From an uncultured Bacteroides sp. (lineage in GTDB: Bacteria; Bacteroidota; Bacteroidia; Bacteroidales; Bacteroidaceae): a stretch of DNA of 20,480 nucleotides. The stretch is from the NCBI GenBank assembly GCA_900557355.1, contig USSR01000031.1, positions 1 to 20,480 on the forward strand, given 5' to 3'. The notes under the pieces are model-generated. The model searched no databases and had not been told where the DNA came from. It saw nothing but the letters and a program-made list of their open reading frames with translations. Below are positions 6,535-16,167 of this stretch, piece by piece (within the stretch, counting starts at the first letter, position 1; each line of letters opens with the position of its first letter). Position numbers and translations under genes: made by a program.

Positions 6535-9500
6535 ATGAAAAAAAAGAAGCTTATGAAGAAACAAAGCTGCTTTGTTGTTCTTTTGATGATGCTCCTGTTA
6601 TTTCCTTCGGGAGCGTTTGCGCAGCAACAAATGATTAAAGGACAAGTGGTGGATGATAAGGGGGAAACCATTATTGGAGCTACGGTCATGGTAAAAGGGG
6701 CAAAAGAAGGTACGTTGACCGATATTGACGGTAACTTTTCTGTCAAAGGTAAAGTCGGCAATACCTTATCTATCTCTTATGTCGGTTTTTCTCCTCTCGA
6801 AGTAAAAGTGACAAAACTTGAAGGTAATCGTTTCATATTAAAGGAAGACTCGAAACTTCTTGATGAAGTCGTTGTGGTGGGTATGGACAAGCAGAAACGT
6901 AATACCATTACGGCTGCTGTGTCTACTGTAGCTTCCGATGCTATAGTCAATCGTCCTGTAACCGATTTGACCAGTGCCCTTCAAGGTAATGTAGCCGGTC
7001 TGAATTTTGTGACCGACGCAGCTCCTGACGGCGTTGGTGGTGAAACAGGCGCGGAAATCAAGTTCAATATCCGCGGTGTCGGTTCTATTAATGGTAACGG
7101 GGGCGAGCCTTATGTATTGGTGGACGGAGTGGAACAAAGCCTTCAGAACGTAAATCCAAATGATATCGAAACAATTAGTGTATTGAAAGACGCTTCTGCC
7201 GCTGCCGTATATGGTGCACGTGCCGCTTATGGTGTGGTATTAGTAACTACAAAAAGCGGTCGGCAGGAAAAGACACGGGTTTCTTATCGAGGCACAGTAG
7301 GTTTTAGTTCACCTATCAATATGCCGGAGATGATGAACTCTCTTGAGTTTGCTAAATATGTGAACGAACGGAATGATAATGATGGCGTGAATCATAAATT
7401 TTCTGACGCTCTTATAGAGAAGATGGAAGGATTCATGAAGAACCCCTATTCAGCAGAATTTCCAGGTATAGGTCCCAATCAAAACGGGACAGACTGGGCT
7501 TCTTCAATGGATGCGGTATATGCGAATACAGATTGGTTTGATTATTATTTTAAAGATACTGCTATTCGTCATTCACATAACCTGAGTGTAACCGAAGGTT
7601 CGGAAAAGTTCAACTATTATGTAGGTTTGGGTTACACTTATCAGGATGGTTTACTTGACAAGGTAGATGATAACCTGAGCAAATATAATGTAAATACGAA
7701 ATTCCAGATTATAGCCAATAAATGGTTGAAGTTCAATTTCAATAATAATATAACATTGAGTATCCTTAAAAGGCCGATGGCCAACCAGACCATCTTTTAT
7801 GGAACTCTTGGACAAACAATACCAAATGCTCCTACTCATTATCCGATTGATTCGGAATATAATGATGCTTCTGAGTTCCGTTATCTAAAAGAATCCCATT
7901 ATGTACAGAACCGCATATCCGATGCAATGTCTTTTGCTGCTACCATTACCCCGTTACCGGGTTGGGATATTGTAGGGGAAATGAAAGTACGTTTTGATGT
8001 AGAAGACAACAGTTTCAAACGTGGATACCCTACAGTAGAAAAACCTGATGGAGAGTTAAAGGTTGACATAGGTACCAAGCAGGGATATGTATATCCGGGT
8101 ATGGAATGGAAGAATTCCAAATGGGGTTCTTATACTCGCGGTAATGCATTTAATTATTATCTTTCTCCGAATGTATCGACATCTTACGTCCATACATGGG
8201 GAGAACACTACTTCAAGGCTATGGCAGGTTTTCAGATGGAGTTGCAGGAAAACTCCAATGGTTTCACTTATAAGGATGGAATTTTAGGTAGTGATATTTA
8301 TTCATTTGCGAACTCCAATGGTACATTGTCTGCCGGTGAAGACCGTACTCATTGGTCCACAATGGGTATGTATGCCAAGTTGAACTGGAATTATCAGGAG
8401 ACATATTTTCTGGAATTCAGTGGACGTTATGACGGTTCTTCCCGTTTTGCTCCCGGAAACCGTTGGGGATTCTTTCCTTCCTTCTCTGCCGGTTATGATA
8501 TAGCTCGCACAAACTATTTCAAATCATGGAATCTTCCATTTTCCCAGTTGAAGTTGCGTGTTTCTTACGGACGCTTGGGTAATCAGAATGGCGCCGGATT
8601 GTATGATTATCTTGGAGTGATGGATTTGGTGTCAAACTCATCCAATGCTTGGTTACTGCCGGGAGTAAACGCCACTCCTGCCAAAGGAATGATTGCCAAA
8701 ACTCCGAAAATGGTCAGTCCTTATATTACCTGGGAGAAGGTGGATAATGCCAATTTAGGTCTTGACCTGCTGTTATTGGATAACCGTCTGACAATAACTG
8801 CTGATATTTACCAGCGTACAACGCATGATATGATTGGTCCGGCTGAAGCAATTCCGGCTATCGGAGGTATCAGTAAAGACGACCGTGCAAAAGTAAATAA
8901 TGCGACTCTCCGTAATCGTGGTTGGGAGTTGTCCGTCAATTGGCAGGATCAATTGAAATGCGGATTCAGTTATGGTGTCGGTTTTAATATATCCAATTAC
9001 AAGGCAGTAGTCACGAAGTATAATAATCCTGAAGGACTGATATTCAATAACCATACCGGTCTGGCACGTAACAGAGGGTATTATGAGGGAATGGACATCG
9101 GTGAGATTTGGGGATATGAAGCTAATGATCTTTTCATGACTAACCGTGAAGTGGATGAATATTTGAGAACGGTAGACCTTAGCTTCTTTAAAGCTGACAA
9201 CCAGTGGCAACGCGGTGACGTAAAATATATCGACTCCAATGGTGACGGGAAGGTAGACCCGGGAAAAGGAACTTTGGCGGATCATGGTGATTTGAAAGTA
9301 ATCGGTAATACAACCCCTAAATATTCTTTCGGTATTAATCTGAATGCAGGCTATAAAGGATTTGGAATATCAGCTCTTTTCCAGGGAGTAGCCAAGAGAC
9401 AATTCCCGATGGCAGGTGCTACTTACCTGTATGGAGGAAATTGTTACTTCAAAGAGCATCTTGATTATTTCAATGCATGGCATCCTGATGGATATTTACC

Positions 9501-9861
9501 ACGCCTGACAGATAATTCTAAAGACAAAGAAGTGAATATAGGCTATAATACAACTCGTTATTTACTCAATGCAGCTTATATGCGTCTGAAGAACTTGACA
9601 GTCTCTTATTCTTTCAAACCACAATTGGTGGAAAAGATTGGCTTGAGTAATTTGAAAGTATATTTCACTTGCGATAATCTGTTTACAATTTCCAAGTTGC
9701 CGCAACAGTTTGACCCTGAAACACTGAATCAGGTGAATGGTTGGGTAGGAGGTAGTAATGCTTCTGCTCCCGCCCTTACTTCACCGCTGACTGCAAATGG
9801 TAACGGGCGAGTTTACCCATTGAACCGGAACTTTGTATTTGGAATTGACATCACATTTTAA
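6535..9861 (+). CDS. SusC/RagA-family TonB-dependent outer membrane glycan transporter
   Basis: The 1108-residue product is of normal SusC length. A signal peptide ends at AFA-QQQ (about residue 29). It is followed directly by a carboxypeptidase-regulatory-like domain (33-103, KGQVVDDKGETIIGATVMVKG), a TonB box DEVVVVG (110-116), a plug domain (about 120-243, with GVGSINGNGGEPYVLVDG and SAAAVYGARAAYGVVLVTTK) and a 22-strand barrel ending in FVFGIDITF with terminal Phe. There is no STN domain before the carboxypeptidase-like domain, so control by an ECF sigma/anti-sigma pair is unlikely and HTCS control fits better. It forms with SusD the pedal-bin importer for oligosaccharides, driven by TonB. 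Start ATG at 6535; a second Met at residue 7 is possible. A ribosome binding site is not obvious, which is usual in this phylum. Confidence 0.97.
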   Translation: MKKKKLMKKQSCFVVLLMMLLLFPSGAFAQQQMIKGQVVDDKGETIIGATVMVKGAKEGTLTDIDGNFSVKGKVGNTLSISYVGFSPLEVKVTKLEGNRFILKEDSKLLDEVVVVGMDKQKRNTITAAVSTVASDAIVNRPVTDLTSALQGNVAGLNFVTDAAPDGVGGETGAEIKFNIRGVGSINGNGGEPYVLVDGVEQSLQNVNPNDIETISVLKDASAAAVYGARAAYGVVLVTTKSGRQEKTRVSYRGTVGFSSPINMPEMMNSLEFAKYVNERNDNDGVNHKFSDALIEKMEGFMKNPYSAEFPGIGPNQNGTDWASSMDAVYANTDWFDYYFKDTAIRHSHNLSVTEGSEKFNYYVGLGYTYQDGLLDKVDDNLSKYNVNTKFQIIANKWLKFNFNNNITLSILKRPMANQTIFYGTLGQTIPNAPTHYPIDSEYNDASEFRYLKESHYVQNRISDAMSFAATITPLPGWDIVGEMKVRFDVEDNSFKRGYPTVEKPDGELKVDIGTKQGYVYPGMEWKNSKWGSYTRGNAFNYYLSPNVSTSYVHTWGEHYFKAMAGFQMELQENSNGFTYKDGILGSDIYSFANSNGTLSAGEDRTHWSTMGMYAKLNWNYQETYFLEFSGRYDGSSRFAPGNRWGFFPSFSAGYDIARTNYFKSWNLPFSQLKLRVSYGRLGNQNGAGLYDYLGVMDLVSNSSNAWLLPGVNATPAKGMIAKTPKMVSPYITWEKVDNANLGLDLLLLDNRLTITADIYQRTTHDMIGPAEAIPAIGGISKDDRAKVNNATLRNRGWELSVNWQDQLKCGFSYGVGFNISNYKAVVTKYNNPEGLIFNNHTGLARNRGYYEGMDIGEIWGYEANDLFMTNREVDEYLRTVDLSFFKADNQWQRGDVKYIDSNGDGKVDPGKGTLADHGDLKVIGNTTPKYSFGINLNAGYKGFGISALFQGVAKRQFPMAGATYLYGGNCYFKEHLDYFNAWHPDGYLPRLTDNSKDKEVNIGYNTTRYLLNAAYMRLKNLTVSYSFKPQLVEKIGLSNLKVYFTCDNLFTISKLPQQFDPETLNQVNGWVGGSNASAPALTSPLTANGNGRVYPLNRNFVFGIDITF

Positions 9862-9876
9862 TTAGAGAGGAACATC

Positions 9877-11742
9877 ATGAAAAAGAAAATAATTATACTG
9901 ACTGCTTTTATAGGGCTGGTGTTGTCCGCTTGTTCCGACTTTTTGGATCGGCAACCGTTGACAATGCCTGAAAACGAAGGCTTCCTGGCTGGTCGCGAAC
10001 AAGTAGAGAACTATATCAATGCTTTATATACTTCATTGCCGGCTCCGACGCAATATGGAATGAGTGTCCGTGGTGAAGAGGTGAACAGCGATAACATTTT
10101 GGCTGAAAAATATGACAGACGCCTGAATGGTGAGAATAATCAGTTCAGTGGCTCGACCGATTGGGAAAAAGGCTATCAGAACCTGCGTAATGTCAACTAC
10201 TTCTTTCACTATTATAAAGTTGATGCAGGACTTGAGACTGCTGAAGTACTCTCGCTTAGAGGAGAAGCCTATTTTTTGCGTGCTTATTGGCATTTCTACC
10301 TGCTCACCCGTTTTGGAGATATACCTATAATGGATGATTTTTGGGATGAAAACGCTACGGTAGCCGGCTTACAGAAACCTGCGTCCAAGCGTGCGGATGT
10401 TGCCCGTTTTATATTGAATGACTTGAAGGCCGCTATCGGTGAAATTCCGGAAGCACGTGCAAATTTATTTACGCGTAGTAAATATCAGGGACTGCGTATC
10501 AGTAAGGAGGCCGCTACTATTTTGGCTATGCGGGTGGCGCTTTATGAAGGTTCGTGGGAGAAATACCACAAAGGTACTAAGTTTGCAACGGAAGACAATT
10601 CTACGGAATTTTTTCAGGAAGTATTGAACTGGGGAGACCAGCAACTTTTTACTGCTGGCTTGACATTGAATACGAAAGACACTGATAAGGAGTATGTAAA
10701 TACCGAAGATGCTTTTGCACACTTATTTAATAAGGAAGATCTTTCTCAAATACCGGAAGCTGTTCTGTGGAAAAAGTATTCAGTGGCTGATGGTGTCTTT
10801 CATAATTTGGGTGGTTTACTCGCTTCAGGAGCAGTAGATGGCCAGGGACCGTCCGGCCTGTCAAAGTCATTGGTGGATAACTATTTAAATGCCGATGGAA
10901 CTTTTATTAATCCCAAAGACGAGAAGTTCAAGGATTTTAATGAAACATTTGAGGGACGGGATGCGAGACTTCTCGTTACAGTAATGCATACCGGATGTAA
11001 ATATCGCTCTAATGCAGGTTCTTCTTCCAATAAGCCGATGAATGTGAGGGCTTATGATGCGACAGGCACTGATGATGAAATGAAAGAAAAGAATAAAGAT
11101 ATTGTCTCTCCTAACTTGAACGGCGACGGTAATAGCAAGAGTGTTACCGGATTCCATATCAGATTAGGTATTGACACTACTTATGTGGAAGGGAATACGC
11201 AGACTGGCATTATCCTGTTCCGGTATGCGGAAGGATTACTTTGTTATGCTGAAGCAGCGGCAGAATTGGACAAATGGAGCGACGATGTATTGAACAAAAC
11301 ATTGAAACCCTTGCGCGAAAGAGCAGGCGTGACATGGATAGAGCCGCAAGCAGATGCTAATTTCCCATTTACCGGGCTTACTCCCTTGATACAGGAAATT
11401 CGTCGTGAAAGACGTTCGGAACTGGCACTTCAGGGATTCCGTCTGGACGATCTGATGCGTTGGGCGGAAGCCGGAACATTGAAAGGAATCAACGGTCGTG
11501 GCAGGGGGGCATATCTGGGCGAAGAGAGTGTCCTTTACAAAAGCTTTTCACCCAAAGGGCGCGAATCATTGGAATTGGTATTGAAAGATAACGACGGGTG
11601 GATGGATCCGTTACAGCAATATTTGCCTGAGGGTTACCTTTTCGACCTGAACCGGGATTATTTATTACCGATACCACCGGATGAACTGCAATTAAACCAT
11701 GAATTGAAACAGAATCCGGGCTGGGGAGATGTTAGCGAATAA
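9877..11742 (+). CDS. SusD/RagB-family surface glycan-binding lipoprotein
   Basis: The 621-residue lipoprotein has a signal with lipobox LSAC, lipidated Cys19, followed by SDFLDRQP; the early Asp fits the Bacteroides surface export signal. The family pattern is clear: LRGEAYFLRAYWHFYLLTRFGDIPI in the TPR region and RRERRSELALQGFRLDDLMRWA (about 509-530) near the C-terminus, ending in YLLPIPPDELQLN. SusD proteins cap the SusC barrel and help capture oligosaccharides. It starts 15 bp after the susC stop with AGAGAGGA as possible ribosome binding site, so the two are co-translated from one mRNA. The bound sugar cannot be read from the sequence. Confidence 0.96.
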   Translation: MKKKIIILTAFIGLVLSACSDFLDRQPLTMPENEGFLAGREQVENYINALYTSLPAPTQYGMSVRGEEVNSDNILAEKYDRRLNGENNQFSGSTDWEKGYQNLRNVNYFFHYYKVDAGLETAEVLSLRGEAYFLRAYWHFYLLTRFGDIPIMDDFWDENATVAGLQKPASKRADVARFILNDLKAAIGEIPEARANLFTRSKYQGLRISKEAATILAMRVALYEGSWEKYHKGTKFATEDNSTEFFQEVLNWGDQQLFTAGLTLNTKDTDKEYVNTEDAFAHLFNKEDLSQIPEAVLWKKYSVADGVFHNLGGLLASGAVDGQGPSGLSKSLVDNYLNADGTFINPKDEKFKDFNETFEGRDARLLVTVMHTGCKYRSNAGSSSNKPMNVRAYDATGTDDEMKEKNKDIVSPNLNGDGNSKSVTGFHIRLGIDTTYVEGNTQTGIILFRYAEGLLCYAEAAAELDKWSDDVLNKTLKPLRERAGVTWIEPQADANFPFTGLTPLIQEIRRERRSELALQGFRLDDLMRWAEAGTLKGINGRGRGAYLGEESVLYKSFSPKGRESLELVLKDNDGWMDPLQQYLPEGYLFDLNRDYLLPIPPDELQLNHELKQNPGWGDVSE

Positions 11743-11770
11743 GTATCTCAATTTAATAAATTACACAATT

Positions 11771-13663
11771 ATGATAAAAAGAATACTATATACATTTTTA
11801 CCTGTTTGCCTGCTTTCAATAGGTTTTGCAGGGTGCGAGGACGATGCGGTAGAACCACTGCCGGAAACTGTACCTTTAATAGTGGAATCAAGTGCCAAGA
11901 GCTTTGTAATGGGTGAAGAGCTTACCCTTACTTTGAAAGTGAATGACGCTAAGAATCCGGAACGTGTGACAAACGAAGATTTTGATATTTATCTGACTGC
12001 TAAGGACGGAGAAAAAGATGTATCAAAGACAGCCTTTAAAGCATTTCCTTCAATGGTTACCTTCCCGAAGGGAGTCAGTTCTTTTGATATAAAACTACCG
12101 ATTACAGAAAGTGGAATTAAGCCCAAACAAAAGTTGTATGTGAATGTAATGTCGTTTGTACGTGGCTATACGGTGACTAATCCAACTCAATCGATTGTTA
12201 TTTCTGATCTCCATTACACAGTTGTATCAATAAAAAATAATTCGGACAGGGTTATTGACGAAGGTGATGAGTTTACTATTTTGGCAGAAGTTCCTGTGCC
12301 GGTCACGGATGATATGGATATCCATATCACTGTACCTGATGAGCAAAAAGATTTCTATGTAACGTTACCCCCCGTCACATTGACGATAAAGGCAGGAGAA
12401 AAATCTGCAGAAGTGAAAGTTAAAACTAAACACAATATGGAACCTACCAAAACGGAAACGTTGACTTTGAATTTTACGACCGTTTCTGCAGTTCATCCGT
12501 TGGATAATGAAACATTGGAAATTACGATGAAGGACCTCGAAGCTGAAAAGGGAGATGGGATTCTTGATGAGCGTTGGGTTTACGAACGTCCGGGAATTGC
12601 ATTTGCTTCAAGTGGCAGGTTGGCAGCAGCCAAGACACAATATGGAGATGATAAGGTTGTTGAAATGAAAGAACTGGATCCGCATCCCAATACAGATTTA
12701 GCTACGGCAGGCTGGAAGTTCTACAATGCATGGGAATTCCATAGTTTCGGAAATACAGGTGATATGTGGAATACTAATGGTGCAGGTAATTCATGGGGTA
12801 ATAAAGTTCCTCTGTTTTTGGCAGATCGTAATACGGTGATTGTACAGAATCATGCGGCTTGTGTCAATGTGCAATTCTCTAATATAACCGATCAAGGATA
12901 TCTGAAGATGATAGAAATGAAAGTTCCGTCGAAGGGTACAGGGCCGGCAGCAGGAAAAGATAGGGATTATGGTACTGCTGCTTTCTATGGATGTGGAGTT
13001 AATACTACATATAAAGCTAATAGTCAGTTAATATCAGAAGGTTGCAGAATGGAAATTCGTGCCCGGCTTCGTGGTGAGAAAAATGGCTTTAACATGGGGA
13101 TTTGGCTGATATCTGATGAGTCGGGTAAATATAATACTTACACGGAAGTTGATATTCTCGAAAATCCGACAGGTCCTGTTACAGGAAATAAAGCGCATCA
13201 GACATTCCATACGGGAATTTCAGGAACCGATAAAAAAACTCAAACTGCAAATCATACGATAAATATAAATGAATGGAACATTTATTGGTTTGAGTGGCGT
13301 TCTGATTCGGAAGTCGCACTGGGCATTAATGGGCAAGAGACTGTATGCTATAAAAAAGCTGATTGTCCTGCAGGCTATTGGACTTTTACAGATGAACAAA
13401 ACTTAAATGGGTTGAAATTTATTCTTACCATGGGAGCACCTAATAAATGGGGGCTTGGAGGTGGAACTGAGGTTAATGGTGTATGGTCTCCTGATGCCGG
13501 CTGGGATTCTGGTTTTGCAAGCTATGATAATTATGAACGGGATCGTGATAATAATGCTATTCCTCGTTTGGAAATAGATTGGGTTCGTACTTATATAAAT
13601 AAATCTTCAGTAGCAGAGTATGACCAAGGTAGAAATAGGCATACAGGAACGAAGTTTTATTAA
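11771..13663 (+). CDS. Surface lipoprotein with two Ig/Calx-beta-like domains and GH16-like catalytic domain
   Basis: I choose the ATG at 11771, giving 630 residues, because it opens a proper lipoprotein signal (MIKRILYTFLPVCLLSIGFAGC, lipidated Cys22); the longer frame from 11729 overlaps the susD end and adds a polar leader. The CEDD start is a strong surface export signal. Residues about 35-147 and 148-255 look like two related beta-sandwich domains (EEL/EFTI strands, then FDIKLP/AEVKVK), possibly Calx-beta-like. Residues about 260-610 resemble GH16: RMEIRARLRG, then the motif E459-V-D461-I-L-E464 matching ExDxxE with both catalytic Glu and the Asp, then WNIYWFEWRSD and the terminal IDWVRTYI. 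So it is probably an active endo-hydrolase, not only a binding protein. GH16 substrates include poly-LacNAc/O-glycans, agar, porphyran and beta-glucans; the subfamily is unresolved. Confidence 0.85.
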   Translation: MIKRILYTFLPVCLLSIGFAGCEDDAVEPLPETVPLIVESSAKSFVMGEELTLTLKVNDAKNPERVTNEDFDIYLTAKDGEKDVSKTAFKAFPSMVTFPKGVSSFDIKLPITESGIKPKQKLYVNVMSFVRGYTVTNPTQSIVISDLHYTVVSIKNNSDRVIDEGDEFTILAEVPVPVTDDMDIHITVPDEQKDFYVTLPPVTLTIKAGEKSAEVKVKTKHNMEPTKTETLTLNFTTVSAVHPLDNETLEITMKDLEAEKGDGILDERWVYERPGIAFASSGRLAAAKTQYGDDKVVEMKELDPHPNTDLATAGWKFYNAWEFHSFGNTGDMWNTNGAGNSWGNKVPLFLADRNTVIVQNHAACVNVQFSNITDQGYLKMIEMKVPSKGTGPAAGKDRDYGTAAFYGCGVNTTYKANSQLISEGCRMEIRARLRGEKNGFNMGIWLISDESGKYNTYTEVDILENPTGPVTGNKAHQTFHTGISGTDKKTQTANHTININEWNIYWFEWRSDSEVALGINGQETVCYKKADCPAGYWTFTDEQNLNGLKFILTMGAPNKWGLGGGTEVNGVWSPDAGWDSGFASYDNYERDRDNNAIPRLEIDWVRTYINKSSVAEYDQGRNRHTGTKFY

Positions 13664-13686
13664 TTCTTAGTTGCCTTAATCAAATT

Positions 13687-13746
13687 TCGCAAGTGCCTTA
13701 TTCAGTCTTCAATAAAAAGGGGCAAAGAGGTACTTGCGATTTTTTT
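13687..13746 (+). terminator. Terminator-like hairpin inside the operon, between the GH16-like and GH20 genes
   Basis: TCGCAAGTGCCT (13687-13698) pairs with AGGTACTTGCGA (13728-13739), 12 bp with one G-U pair and a 29-nt loop, followed by seven T (13740-13746). Only 24 bp remain before the GH20 ATG, too few for a promoter, so downstream genes would need read-through. It may set high susCD-GH16 expression above that of the later genes. Confidence 0.65.
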
Positions 13747-13770
13747 AATAAATAAACTGACTGTCAAACC

Positions 13771-16095
13771 ATGACGAAATACATCTTAATCATTTGTATG
13801 CTGTTTGCATCCATATCGGGTGCATGCGCGGACAACTTGACATCACCCCCTGTTTCAATAGTTCCCCGTCCGGTGCAGGTCGTGCCGGGCGAGGGTAACT
13901 TCACCTTCTCCGCCCGAACCTTGTTTTCGGTAGAGAACCATGAGCAGGCTGTCATCGTCCGCAACTTTATAAACTTATTCAAGAGAAGTTCGGGAATAAC
14001 CCCACAGTTGGCAATAGGTAGCAGTGAGAAGAGTCATGTCCGTTTTACGACTGACTCTTCTTTAAAAAGCGAAGCCTACCAGTTGGAGATTACTCCGGAG
14101 CAGATACAAGTAAAAGCATCGGATATAAAAGGCTTTTTCTATGCATTGCAGACCATCCGCCTGCTGTTGCCGTCGGCTGTCGAAGGCAACCGTCGGGTTG
14201 AGAATATCCAATGGAGCATTCCCGCGGTAACCATTCAGGATGAACCGCGCTTCGGCTATCGGGCATTGATGCTGGATGCCGCCCGCTTCTTCATTCCCAA
14301 AGAGAACGTGTTGCGTATCATCGACTGCATGGGCATGCTCAAAATCAATACGCTTCATTTCCACCTCACGGATGATAACGGCTGGCGGGTAGAAATCAAG
14401 AAATATCCCCGCCTGACGGAAGTGGGTGCATGGAGAGTGAACCGCATGGATGTTCCTTTCTATTTCCGCCGTAACGCCGAACCGGGAGAACCGACCCCTA
14501 TCGGAGGATTCTATACGCAGGAAGACATCAAGGAAATGGTGGCATACGCTGCCGACCGCCAGATAGAGGTTATCCCCGAAATAGATATGCCCGCCCACAG
14601 CAACGCCGCACTGGCTGCCTATCCGCAACTGGCTTGCCCTGTGGTGAATAGTTACATTGGAGTCATTCCGGGCTTGGGCGGAGGAAGTTCGGGAGTGATT
14701 TACTGTGCCGGAAACGACAGCGCCTTTACATTTCTGCAAGATGTTCTGGACGAAGTGATGGCAATCTTCCCCTCGCGATATATTCATTTGGGAGGAGATG
14801 AGGCGCAGAAAGGATTCTGGAAGAAATGCCCGCTTTGCCGGCAGCGCATGAACAAAGAGCATCTTGCCGACGTAGAAGATCTGCAAGGTTATTTCATGAA
14901 ACGGATGAGCGACTATGTACGCAGCAAGGGACGCGAAGTGATAGGTTGGGACGAACTGACAAACAGCAGTTTCCTGCCCGAAGGCGTTATTATTCAAGGT
15001 TGGCGCGGACTCGGCGCGGCTGCCTTGAAAGCTGCTGAAAAAGGACACCGGTTCATTATGACTCCTGCCCGCATCATGTACCTGATCCGCTATCAGGGCC
15101 CGCAATGGTTTGAACCCCAGACCTATTTCGGCAATAACACACTGAAGGACGTCTACGATTACGAACCTGTGCAGGCGGACTGGAAACCGGAATATGCTTC
15201 CTTACTTATAGGCGTACAGGCATCCCTATGGACGGAGTTCTGCAACAAACCGGAAGATGTGGACTATCTGCTCTTTCCCCGTCTGGCCGCCCTTGCGGAA
15301 GTGGCATGGACGAAGAAAGAACGCAAGGATTGGACTTCATTCCTGAAAGGACTGGATGTCTATAATGAACATCTGACAGCTAAAGGTATCGTCTACGCCC
15401 GTTCGATGTACAACATCCAGCATACGGTCACTCCAAACGACGGGATGCTCGAAGTGAAACTGGAATGTATCCGCCCCGACATGGAGATACATTATACGAC
15501 GGATGGAAGCGAGCCTACGGCAACTTCACCGCTCTACGAAAAAATAGTGCCTGTAAAAGAGCCGCTTACACTGAAAAGTGCTACTTTTGCGCAAGGCAGG
15601 CAGATGGGAAAAACATTGATACTCCCTGTCCGGTGGAACCTGGCTACCGCCAAACCTGTATCGGGAGACAGTCCGTCTGTAAAGCTCCTGACGAACGGAA
15701 TACGTGGAAGCTTGAAATATTCGGATTCCGAATGGTGCACTTGGAATGATAATGATTCCGTCTCTTTTACAATTGACCTGCTGAAGCCGGAAACGCTGAA
15801 CACATTGACATTGGGCTGCATCACGAACAATGGGATGGCTATCCATAAGCCGTCGTCCGTGAAAGTGGAAGTTTCGGATGACAACTCTAGTTTCTGCGAA
15901 GCTGCCATGCGGAGTTTCACGCCCGAAGAGATTTTTCGTGAAGGAAACTTTATAGAAAACTTGCCGTTGAAGCTGAGAGGTACACAAGCGCGTTACGTAC
16001 GTGTGACAGCCAAAGGCCCGGGAGTTTGTCCGGCATCTCATGTACGGCCGGGACAGGTGTCGAGAATCCTTTTTGACGAAATGATACCGGAATAA
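13771..16095 (+). CDS. GH20 beta-N-acetylhexosaminidase with chitobiase C-terminal and F5/8-like domains
   Basis: The 774-residue exported enzyme removes terminal beta-linked GlcNAc or GalNAc by substrate-assisted catalysis. The signal peptide ends near SGACA-D; Cys19 might be lipidated (weak lipobox) or cleavage may follow ACA. Residues 26-158 form the GH20b domain; the barrel (about 162-515) holds DAARFF, INTLHFHLTDDNGWRVEIK (192-210), IPEIDMPAH and the catalytic pair D343-E344 in HLGGDEAQKG, with W393 (GWDEL) and W487 (SLWTEF) lining the pocket. Residues 551-622 match a chitobiase C-terminal domain (YTTDGSEPTATSPLYE), and about 623-770 look like an F5/8/CBM32-type sandwich that may bind sugar. 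It follows the hairpin and precedes the DUF5009 gene by 72 bp. Linkage and preference for GlcNAc or GalNAc are not readable. Confidence 0.96.
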   Translation: MTKYILIICMLFASISGACADNLTSPPVSIVPRPVQVVPGEGNFTFSARTLFSVENHEQAVIVRNFINLFKRSSGITPQLAIGSSEKSHVRFTTDSSLKSEAYQLEITPEQIQVKASDIKGFFYALQTIRLLLPSAVEGNRRVENIQWSIPAVTIQDEPRFGYRALMLDAARFFIPKENVLRIIDCMGMLKINTLHFHLTDDNGWRVEIKKYPRLTEVGAWRVNRMDVPFYFRRNAEPGEPTPIGGFYTQEDIKEMVAYAADRQIEVIPEIDMPAHSNAALAAYPQLACPVVNSYIGVIPGLGGGSSGVIYCAGNDSAFTFLQDVLDEVMAIFPSRYIHLGGDEAQKGFWKKCPLCRQRMNKEHLADVEDLQGYFMKRMSDYVRSKGREVIGWDELTNSSFLPEGVIIQGWRGLGAAALKAAEKGHRFIMTPARIMYLIRYQGPQWFEPQTYFGNNTLKDVYDYEPVQADWKPEYASLLIGVQASLWTEFCNKPEDVDYLLFPRLAALAEVAWTKKERKDWTSFLKGLDVYNEHLTAKGIVYARSMYNIQHTVTPNDGMLEVKLECIRPDMEIHYTTDGSEPTATSPLYEKIVPVKEPLTLKSATFAQGRQMGKTLILPVRWNLATAKPVSGDSPSVKLLTNGIRGSLKYSDSEWCTWNDNDSVSFTIDLLKPETLNTLTLGCITNNGMAIHKPSSVKVEVSDDNSSFCEAAMRSFTPEEIFREGNFIENLPLKLRGTQARYVRVTAKGPGVCPASHVRPGQVSRILFDEMIPE

Positions 16096-16167
16096 GGCAA
16101 AGGGTACAAACATGAATAAAGCGACATTGGATAAAACGATAATCAAGTTTATACAAAAGCTATACTT

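Noticed and set aside
11729..11770. Upstream start for the GH16-like gene, overlapping the susD end
   Set aside because: It would put a polar 14-residue leader before an evident lipoprotein signal; the ATG at 11771 gives a normal signal and lipobox.
14062..15105. 347-codon open frame on the minus strand inside the GH20 gene
   Set aside because: It lies wholly antisense to a strongly supported GH20 with catalytic motifs, and its translation has no recognisable domain. Long antisense frames are common opposite such genes.
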